Positions 27,953 through 33,966 of a stretch of 33,966 nucleotides of DNA are shown piece after piece. The first letter of the stretch is position 1. The number at the start of each line of letters is the position of its first letter. Source of the DNA: an uncultured Thiodictyon sp. (lineage in GTDB: Bacteria; Pseudomonadota; Gammaproteobacteria; Chromatiales; Chromatiaceae); NCBI GenBank assembly GCA_903837595.1, contig CAILVI010000232.1, positions 1 through 33,966 of the forward strand, written 5' to 3'. The translations under genes were made by a program, and so were the position numbers. Below the pieces are notes generated by a model, which worked only from the letters and a program-made list of their open reading frames with translations, had not been told where the DNA came from and made no database searches.

Positions 27953-28747
27953 ATGAACCCTTTTGACGCGCGACACCGTATCCTGCTGGTCGCCGACAGC
28001 CCCGCCATTCGGGGGCTGGTCGGCGAGATTCTCGGGGCGGCAGGTTACGCCTTGGACGCGGTGCCGGATGGCCCGCAGGCGGTCCAGCGGGCTGCGGCTG
28101 ATCGCTATGCACTGGTTTTGACGGCGCTCAGTCTACCGGGCCTGGACGGGATGGCGGCCACCCATGCCATCCGTCGGCTCCCCTATCCGCAGGGCGATGT
28201 GCCGATTCTGGCGATCACTGCAACGGTCAGTGTGATGGATCGGGATCGCTGTTTCGCCGCCGGGATCGACGGCTTCTTGACCACCCCGATCGACCGCCTG
28301 GACCTGCTGGAAGCGGTGGCCCAGTGGTTGGAGGCGGCCGATGACCCGACCTGGGGCTTGGATGCGCGCCCGGGTGTGGCCCCGCCCCTGGTGAATCGGC
28401 GCACCCTGGCCCAACTGGAGGAGGACGTGGGTCCCGAGTTGCTGCCCGAGATCCTGACGACCTTTCTTCAGGAGACCGAGCGCCGGCTCGCTCTGCTGGA
28501 AGCGCGGGTCCTGGCGGGCGACGCGCTCGGTGCCGCCGACGAGGCCCATGCCCTCAAGGGCAGTTCCGGTACCTTCGGCGCCATGGCCCTGCGCCAGGCG
28601 GTCCACGAAATGGAATTGAGCGGCCGCGCTGGGGAGGGGGTGCGCCTCGGGGAACTGATGCCGGAGGTGCGGCGCCTGGTCACCGTCACCTGTGACCTGC
28701 TGCGCGCCGAATATGCCTCACCGGACCCTGATCGTTTGGTTCCCTGA
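27953..28747 (+). CDS. pseudo-receiver plus histidine phosphotransfer (Hpt) protein
   Basis: 264 residues. The N-terminal receiver fold (residues about 8-128) has the right pattern but lacks the chemistry: the acidic pair is AD (A14, D15), the phospho-accepting Asp position in LVLTALSLPGLDG is A58, and the conserved Lys before Pro is T111 (FLTTPI). The C-terminal Hpt domain (about 150-255) keeps the phospho-accepting histidine H199 in AHALKGSSGTFGA. It should therefore carry phosphate on the Hpt while the receiver acts as a docking or regulatory module. A LuxO-like regulator follows 107 bases downstream, so this protein is a likely LuxU-like donor for it. GGAG lies eight bases before ATG 27953. 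Confidence 0.88.
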   Translation: MNPFDARHRILLVADSPAIRGLVGEILGAAGYALDAVPDGPQAVQRAAADRYALVLTALSLPGLDGMAATHAIRRLPYPQGDVPILAITATVSVMDRDRCFAAGIDGFLTTPIDRLDLLEAVAQWLEAADDPTWGLDARPGVAPPLVNRRTLAQLEEDVGPELLPEILTTFLQETERRLALLEARVLAGDALGAADEAHALKGSSGTFGAMALRQAVHEMELSGRAGEGVRLGELMPEVRRLVTVTCDLLRAEYASPDPDRLVP

Positions 28748-28854
28748 CTTGTGCTGTGACCCGTTCCATCGTCGGTACCAACTAATCGCCAGGGACGCCG
28801 CCATTCGGGCGTTGCGTCGGCGCTCTGGGCCACCCGTTTAGCCAGCCGATACCC

Positions 28855-30251
28855 ATGTCCAACTGTAGGCCCAGAGTGTTGATTATCGAGGACGACGCGG
28901 CCTTGGCGGAGGTCTATCGCAGCTATTTGCGCGATGAGCCTTATCAGGTCAAGCAGGTCGGCGATGGATGCAGGGGATGGCGGAGTTGGAGCGTGACCCG
29001 CCCGAGGCACTGCTCTTGGACCTCAAACTGCCGGACATGGACGGCATGGAGATCTTGAAGCACATCCGTGATCGCCAGATCCCCTCTGCGGTGGTCATCA
29101 TCACCGGTCATGCCTCGGTGGATGTGGCAGTGGACGCCATGCGCTATGGTGCTTTCGATTTCATCGAAAGACCCTTCAGCGCCAAGCGCGTCAAGGTCAC
29201 CCTGCGCAACGCGGTGGACCGCCAGCGGCTTCATACCCTGGTCGAGCGCATCCGTGACGACTTCCAGCGTGACGGCTATCACGGCTTCATCGGCTCCTCA
29301 CTGGGTCTGCAGGCGGTCTACCGAATCATCGACAGCGCAGCCCCCAGCAAGGCCACGGTCTTCATCACAGGCGAGAGCGGCAGCGGTAAGGATGTGTGCG
29401 CCGAGGCCATTCATCTCCAGAGTCCACGGCGGGACAAGCCATTCATCCCGCTGAACTGCGCCGCGATTCCGCGTGAGCTGATGGAGAGCGAGATTTTCGG
29501 TCATGTCCGCGGCGCCTTCACCGGCGCCAGTCGCGACCGGGTGGGGGCGGCCGAAATGGCGGACGGCGGGACCCTCTTCTTGGATGAGATTGGCGATATG
29601 GACTTGGACCTCCAGACCAAGCTCCTGCGCTTGGTGCAGAGCGGGACCTTGCAGCGGGTCGGCGCCACCCCATTGATCAAGGTCGACGTGCGCTTCGTCT
29701 GCGCCACCCAGCGCGATCCCGCCTTGGAGGTGGCGCAGGGGCGTTTCCGCGAAGACCTCTTCTATCGCCTGCATGTGATCCCGATCCACCTCCCGCCCCT
29801 GCGCGAGCGGGTGGACGATATCCTGACGCTGGCCAATCACTTTTTGCGCAAATTCGCGCTCGAGGAGCATAAGTCCTTCCGCGGCTTTACCGCGGAGGTC
29901 GAGTCCGTCCTGATGGACTATGAGCGGCCCGGCAACATCCGCCAACTGCAAAACGTGCTGCGCAACGTCGTGGTCCTCTATGACGCCGAACAGGTCACAG
30001 CGCAGATGCTGCCGCCACCGCTCAACGCCGTCGGCACGCGCGCCCGGGTGGGACTACCGGCGTCCACGCGGTTGCCTTCGGCGCAGAGCAGCGTCCAAGG
30101 GATCAGGCCGCTGCACGTCATTGAGAGAGAGGCAATCGAGCGCGCCATTGAGTTCTGCGATGGGAATATTCCGCGTGCCGCGGTGTTCCTGGAGGTGAAC
30201 CCCTCCACCATCTACCGCAAGCGCCAGGCCTGGCAAACGCAAACCCCTTGA
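28855..30251 (+). pseudogene. LuxO-like sigma-54-dependent response regulator, receiver frameshifted
   Basis: The first frame (ATG 28855) gives a receiver start with an intact acidic pair (RVLIIEDDAALAEVYRSYL). After GDG at about 28965 it loses sense. The other frame, from about 28968, continues with AELERDPPEALLLDLKLPDM (phospho-accepting Asp present). One missing base near 28960-28968 explains it. The downstream AAA+ domain is intact: Walker A GESGSGKD, the sigma-54 loop GAFTGA, Walker B GGTLFLDEIGDMDLDLQ, and a Fis-type helix-turn-helix at the C-terminus (GNIPRAAVFLEVNPSTIYRK). The central and later sequence is close to Vibrio LuxO as I remember it. The conserved receiver Lys is replaced by Arg (FIERPFS). 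If only the ATG 28968 product is made, it would be a regulator lacking half its receiver. Confidence 0.75.
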
Positions 30252-30292
30252 CTGTGCTGAGTGCTGGTCATTAATCGCCGATTCGTTATTCC

Positions 30293-30757
30293 ATGGTTAA
30301 TCGCTTCTGGTGGGTCCTGTTCATCGTGCTGATCGCCGCCATCCTCGGGGTCGTGTCGGCCAAGTTCAGGCCGCTGGCGGTTCCTGATGTGGTCCGGCTG
30401 GCCGTCCCCGACCCTGACTGCGACCTGCGCGCGGGTCCTTGCACCGGGCGCTTTGCGGGTGGCGGCGCGTTGAGCCTGAGCGTGGAGCCCCGGGGTATCC
30501 CGCTGGCTAGGGCCCTAGAGCTTAAGGTCACCACCCGCGATCTGGCCGCCGGCGCTGTGGCCCTTGATTTGGCCGGGGTCGACATGGATATGGGCTACAA
30601 CCGCCCATCCCTGGCCCCCGCGGGCTCCGGCCTCTACCGGGGTGAAGGCATGCTGCCGGTGTGTGTGCGCCGGCGCATGACCTGGGAGGCGCGGGTGCTC
30701 CTGAGCACGCCCGACGGACTATTTGCCGCGCCGTTTCGCTTCGAGACTTCGCGATGA
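30293..30757 (+). CDS. membrane-anchored small protein, YtkA/FixH-like
   Basis: 154 residues with one N-terminal transmembrane segment (about residues 6-24, WWVLFIVLIAAILGVV) and a beta-rich periplasmic domain. The stretch GVDMDMGYNRPSLAP followed by GLYRGEGMLPVCV resembles the conserved part of YtkA/FixH-like proteins, which are often near copper or cytochrome oxidase assembly genes. The MDMG with a following Cys could bind a metal, which is speculation. No strong ribosome binding site precedes ATG 30293. Neighbours (a sigma-54 regulator and glucokinase) give no support for a specific role. Confidence 0.6.
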   Translation: MVNRFWWVLFIVLIAAILGVVSAKFRPLAVPDVVRLAVPDPDCDLRAGPCTGRFAGGGALSLSVEPRGIPLARALELKVTTRDLAAGAVALDLAGVDMDMGYNRPSLAPAGSGLYRGEGMLPVCVRRRMTWEARVLLSTPDGLFAAPFRFETSR

Positions 30758-30822
30758 ATCCTCGGGATAGAAAAAGTATTGTCCGTAAATGAACGAAAAT
30801 TAGAAACCGGAGGCCCTAATCC

Positions 30823-31845
30823 ATGCGCGTATTGGTCGGCGATATCGGCGGTACCAAGACCGGACTCGGCGTCGCCGAGACCGATGGCACGGTGGTGACC
30901 CTGCGGGAGGTGCGCCGCTACCCGAGCCGCGACTTCGATTCACTGGAGTCGCTCGTCATCGCGTATCTCCAGGAGACCGGGCAGTCACCGCCGCGTGACT
31001 GTCCCTGCGGCGCCTTCGCCGTCGCCGGTCCGGTGGAGGGCCGGCACTGCCGGACCACCAACCTGCCGTGGGAGATCGACGCGGATCTCCTCGAACACCT
31101 GCTGGACTTCCGGGCGGTCGGACTCCTCAACGACCTGGAGGCCGTTGCCTGGGGGGTCCGCGCACTGGGGCATGACGACCTGGCGGTCCTGTATCCGGGT
31201 GAACCAAGTGCCGGGAATGCCTGCGTGGTGGCCGCCGGCACCGGGTTGGGCGAGGCCGGCCTGTTCTGGGATGGCGTCCGCCATCACCCCTTTGCGACCG
31301 AAGGCGGTCACACCGACTTTGCCCCGCTCGATGAGCGTGAGTTCGCCCTGCTCGGCTACCTGCAGCAACGCTTCGGCCGCGTGAGTTGGGAGCGCGTCGC
31401 CTCCGGGATGGGGATCGGCAATCTCTATGATTTTTTGCTGAGTCGGCACCCGGTGGCGACGCCGGATTGGCTGGCCGCGGACTTCGCCGCTGGGGATCGG
31501 GCGGCCGCCATCGCCGCTGCTGCCGCCGCGGGCCGTTGTCCGGTCTGTGTCGAGACCATGGACCTGTTCTTCAGCCTCTACGGACGCGAGGCCGGGAACA
31601 TGGGCCTTAAGCACCTGGCCTTGGGTGGTGTCTATCTGGGCGGCGGCATCGCGCCGAAGAACCTGGCGGCCTTGAGTGCCAGCGGGTTCCTGGACGGTTT
31701 CTTTGCCAAGGGGCGGATGGAGCCCCTGATGCGGCGCATGCCGGTGCGGGTCATCCTGCGTTCAGACACGCCCTTGCTCGGGGCGGCCCGCTATAGCTGC
31801 GCGGTGCGCGGCGCGGCAACACTGCGGCTAACCCAGGAGGGGTAG
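30823..31845 (+). CDS. glk: glucokinase
   Basis: 340 residues. Phosphorylates glucose with ATP at the entry to glycolysis and glycogen metabolism. The phosphate-binding loop GDIGGTKTG is at 6-14, with AFAVAGPVEG, a glucose-contacting stretch NLPWEIDAD, LLNDLEAVAWG, VVAAGTGLGEAG, and ATEGGHTDFAPLDERE, all typical of bacterial hexokinase-like Glk. GGAGG is about ten bases before ATG 30823. The 3' end overlaps the convergent L,D-transpeptidase gene by 18 bases (31828-31845). A leader motif shared with the region before pdxJ occurs at 30779-30795. Confidence 0.94.
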   Translation: MRVLVGDIGGTKTGLGVAETDGTVVTLREVRRYPSRDFDSLESLVIAYLQETGQSPPRDCPCGAFAVAGPVEGRHCRTTNLPWEIDADLLEHLLDFRAVGLLNDLEAVAWGVRALGHDDLAVLYPGEPSAGNACVVAAGTGLGEAGLFWDGVRHHPFATEGGHTDFAPLDEREFALLGYLQQRFGRVSWERVASGMGIGNLYDFLLSRHPVATPDWLAADFAAGDRAAAIAAAAAAGRCPVCVETMDLFFSLYGREAGNMGLKHLALGGVYLGGGIAPKNLAALSASGFLDGFFAKGRMEPLMRRMPVRVILRSDTPLLGAARYSCAVRGAATLRLTQEG

Positions 31846-32352
31846 CGGACTGTGCTCAGGAGCGCACTCCCGGATCTCCACCGGGGTCCCTGCCGGGGTG
31901 GCGTCGAACAGTTCCACCAGGTCGGAGTTGCGCATGCGGATGCAGCCGTGTGAGCGGGGTGTGCCCATCGGCGCCGCATCCGGGCAGCCGTGGATGTAGA
32001 TGAAGCGGCGCAGCGTGTCCACCTGACCGCCGCGGTTGCGGCCGGGCACGCAACCGGTGAGCCAGAGGATGCGGGTCAAGATCCAATCCCGGTCAGGGCA
32101 GGCCGCGGCCAGTTCCGGGCCGTAGACCTCGCCGGTGGGGCGCCGGGCGCGAAATACGGTCCCGACCGGGCAGCCCGCCCCGATGCGCAGCCGCACCCGG
32201 TGCTGGCCGCGCGGCGTGCAGCCGCTCCCCCGCAACTCCCCGACGCCATTGGCACCGGTGGAGACCGGATATTCGGCCACAACCCGCCCGCCCGCGAGCC
32301 GGGTCAGCGTCTGAGTGGCGATCACGATGAGGATGCGCGGTGAGGCGGTCAT
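31828..32352 (-). CDS. L,D-transpeptidase (YkuD domain)
   Basis: 174 residues from ATG 32352. YkuD-type transpeptidases form 3-3 crosslinks in peptidoglycan or attach proteins to it, using a catalytic cysteine. The signature is clear: YIHGCPDAAPMGTPRSHGCIRM, with the catalytic Cys at 137 and His 135. No signal peptide is obvious from this start. An in-frame ATG at 32472 adds 40 residues and has a better ribosome binding site (GAGGGGG), but that extension is aromatic and AT-rich and looks like non-coding sequence read through. The start is therefore uncertain. The 3' end overlaps glk convergently. Confidence 0.85.
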   Translation of the reverse strand: MTASPRILIVIATQTLTRLAGGRVVAEYPVSTGANGVGELRGSGCTPRGQHRVRLRIGAGCPVGTVFRARRPTGEVYGPELAAACPDRDWILTRILWLTGCVPGRNRGGQVDTLRRFIYIHGCPDAAPMGTPRSHGCIRMRNSDLVELFDATPAGTPVEIRECAPEHSPLPLLG

Positions 32353-32584
32353 GGCGCTTAGCGCAATGCTATGGGTATAAAGGAAATAATGGAAATAATA
32401 TTTTCTACTGTATCCGAAATCCTGGAATTTTTCACGCCACGGCGCCAGGCTCGCCAAGAGATTGTTTTTCATGCAAAACCCCCTCTAGGGTCCGTGTGGC
32501 TCGGGTGGTGACTGCAAACTGCATGGCCGATTGCAAAAGAAGTCACTTTCAGACGCAGAGCGTGCGCGGCTTCACGTTTCCTTA

Positions 32585-32605
32585 ACAGGTTCTCGCCTAA
32601 CCTGT
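32585..32605. promoter_or_regulatory. perfect inverted repeat upstream of the collagen-like gene
   Basis: ACAGGTT (32585-32591) and AACCTGT (32599-32605) form a seven-base inverted repeat with a seven-base centre, 80 bases before ATG 32685. This spacing suits an operator. No regulator is assigned. The rest of 32473-32684 holds no gene that I can support. Confidence 0.35.
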
Positions 32606-32684
32606 ATCCGGGTCTCATGTGTTCGCGCAGCAAGGCTGGCCGCCCGGCTGGATCCACGCTTTCCCAGATCAACGAAGAATGACC

Positions 32685-33966
32685 ATGAAAAACACAAATA
32701 CGCACGCCCTGTTTCCTCGTCGTAAGCTATCGATTCTGCTCGGGCTACTCTGCGGAGTCGGCGCGGCCCCGGCGCTGGCCGACCACTCGCCCGTGACCAA
32801 CGCGGCGCCGGAGATCTACAGTGTAACGGTAGATCAATCAGTATCACCGGCGCTCATTACCATCAAGGGGGCGTCCCTCTGCAGAAAGCAGAACTGCCGC
32901 CGCCCTCCTGCCGTTAGCATCAATGGGCAGGCGCAGGCACAGATTCGCGAGTACGACAACGACCACGTCAAGTTGGGATGGCAGCCGCCTTCCCCCGGTA
33001 GCTATCTGCTCACGGTGGATGATGGCAGCCCGCAAGCAGTCAATTGGCCTCTGAACATCGGTGGGACGGTTGGGTCCGTCGGTCCTCAAGGACCCGCTGG
33101 ACCACAGGGTGAACCCGGGCCTAAGGGTGATACCGGCGCCATTGGCCCGCAAGGTCCGGAAGGCGTCGCCGGGGCGCAGGGTCCGCAAGGGCTCACCGGG
33201 CCGCAGGGTCTAATCGGCGCAACCGGCGCAACCGGCGCAATCGGCTTGCAAGGTCCGAAGGGCGATACCGGTGCAACCGGGTTGACAGGTCCGAAGGGCG
33301 ATACGGGCGCAACCGGTTTGACAGGTTCGAAGGGTGATATGGGCGCAACCGGTTTGACCGGTCTGAAGGGTGATATTGGCGCAACCGGTTTGACAGGTCC
33401 GAAGGGTGACACCGGCGCAATCGGTGCGACCGGTCCGCAAGGTCCCGAAGGCGTCGCCGGCGTACAGGGTCCGCAAGGACTCACCGGATCGCAGGGTCCG
33501 AAGGGCGATACCGGCGCGATTGGTCCGGAAGGCGCCGCAGGAGCCCAGGGCGCGAAAGGTGATACCGGCGCGACCGGCGCGACCGGCCCGCAAGGTCCCG
33601 AAGGCGTCGCCGGCGCGCAGGGTCCGCAAGGACTCGCCGGACCGCAGGGTATGAAGGGCGATACCGGCGCAACCGGTTTGCCGGGTGCGAAAGGTGATAC
33701 GGGCGCCACCGGCCCGCAAGGCCCGGAAGGCGTCGCCGGGGCGCAGGGTCCGCAAGGGCTCGCCGGACCGCAGGGTCTGAAGGGCGATACCGGCGCGACT
33801 GGCCCGCAAGGTCCAGAAGGCGTCGCCGGGCCGCAAGGTCTGAAGGGTGATACCGGCGCCATTGGCCCGCAAGGTCCGGAAGGCGTCGCCGGGGCGCAGG
33901 GTCCGCAAGGGCTTGCCGGGCCGCAAGGTCTGAAGGGCGATACCGGTGCCACCGGTGCGACTGGCC
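32685..33966 (+). CDS. secreted collagen-like protein with N-terminal IPT/TIG-like domain (3' end outside window)
   Basis: At least 427 residues, open to the window end. A signal peptide ends at about A32 ([18 protein letters not shown]). Residues about 40-125 form a beta-sandwich-like domain ([20 protein letters not shown], then [12 protein letters not shown]) resembling the IPT/TIG-type domains that head many bacterial collagen-like proteins; it includes two cysteines. From about residue 127 to the end every third residue is Gly (for example [19 protein letters not shown] and [11 protein letters not shown]), around 100 Gly-X-Y triplets. Such proteins form trimeric stalks at the cell surface or outside the cell. 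There is no Shine-Dalgarno site stronger than GAAGAA. Plus-strand coding is certain; minus-strand open frames here are shadows. Confidence 0.93.
   Translation, partial: MKNTNTHALFPRRKLSILLGLLCGVGAAPALADHSPVTNAAPEIYSVTVDQSVSPALITIKGASLCRKQNCRRPPAVSINGQAQAQIREYDNDHVKLGWQPPSPGSYLLTVDDGSPQAVNWPLNIGGTVGSVGPQGPAGPQGEPGPKGDTGAIGPQGPEGVAGAQGPQGLTGPQGLIGATGATGAIGLQGPKGDTGATGLTGPKGDTGATGLTGSKGDMGATGLTGLKGDIGATGLTGPKGDTGAIGATGPQGPEGVAGVQGPQGLTGSQGPKGDTGAIGPEGAAGAQGAKGDTGATGATGPQGPEGVAGAQGPQGLAGPQGMKGDTGATGLPGAKGDTGATGPQGPEGVAGAQGPQGLAGPQGLKGDTGATGPQGPEGVAGPQGLKGDTGAIGPQGPEGVAGAQGPQGLAGPQGLKGDTGATGATG
33252..33431 (+). repeat. five tandem 36-bp units in the collagen-like region
   Basis: Units begin at 33252, 33288, 33324, 33360 and 33396, each starting GGT and encoding variants of [12 protein letters not shown]. 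They differ at a few positions, mostly third codon positions plus some residue swaps. A longer exact repeat links 33123-33193 with 33843-33913 (71 bases, offset exactly 720). Confidence 0.9.

Noticed and set aside
33086-33952. Minus-strand open frames rich in CGPxxP or RPGxA patterns
   Set aside because: They are shadows of the Gly-X-Y coding repeat on the plus strand.

Overview
The window looks like chromosomal DNA from a high-GC gammaproteobacterium, most likely a purple sulfur bacterium (Chromatiaceae). Two things support this. The housekeeping blocks have gammaproteobacterial order (lepA-lepB-DUF4845-rnc-era-recO-pdxJ and thrS-infC-rpmI-rplT-pheS-pheT-ihfA-merR). There is also a reductase / peroxiredoxin-glutaredoxin pair that matches the glutathione-amide (garB/garA) system described in Chromatium. 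The species assignment is inference.

Layout. 1-2.5 kb: the 3' end of a beta-carbonic anhydrase, a stand-alone XPF/ERCC4-type nuclease, gloB and an overlapping DUF364 gene. 2.6-9 kb: a dense co-directional block for translation, membrane, RNA and DNA maintenance (lepA, lepB, DUF4845, rnc, era, recO, pdxJ), with many 4-8 bp stop/start overlaps. A duplicated 36-bp repeat sits between recO and pdxJ and forms a small ORF coupled at both ends. 9-13.4 kb: a GlgC paralog with degenerate active-site motifs, a truncated small-transporter remnant, homospermidine synthase and an orphan TAXI-type binding protein. 13.8-21.8 kb: tRNA-Val(GAC), then the thrS to merR translation operon. It has an AUC start at infC, a terminator-like hairpin just before infC, a clear terminator after rplT and a modular palindromic repeat before pheS.

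22-27.5 kb, minus strand: a large secreted protein resembling the glucoamylase-like (alpha/alpha)6-barrel group, a frameshifted secreted protein with an InlB-like repeat, an unexplained 480-bp stretch, then garB and garA. 28-30.3 kb: a pseudo-receiver-Hpt protein followed by a LuxO-like sigma-54 activator whose receiver is frameshifted. Together they suggest a LuxU/LuxO-like phosphorelay. 30.3-34 kb: a small membrane-anchored YtkA/FixH-like protein, glucokinase, a convergent overlapping L,D-transpeptidase, and the start of a secreted collagen-like protein with an N-terminal IPT/TIG-like domain and at least 100 Gly-X-Y triplets, which runs off the window.

The most interesting items are the GlgC-like pseudo-enzyme, the pseudo-receiver/Hpt/LuxO-like relay, the garAB pair with an NADH-type cofactor site, the repeat-derived coupled mini-ORF, and the collagen-like protein with recombining internal repeats. 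No CRISPR array, prophage or intact insertion sequence was seen. Functional calls come from reading the sequence and remembered family motifs; no searches were run.
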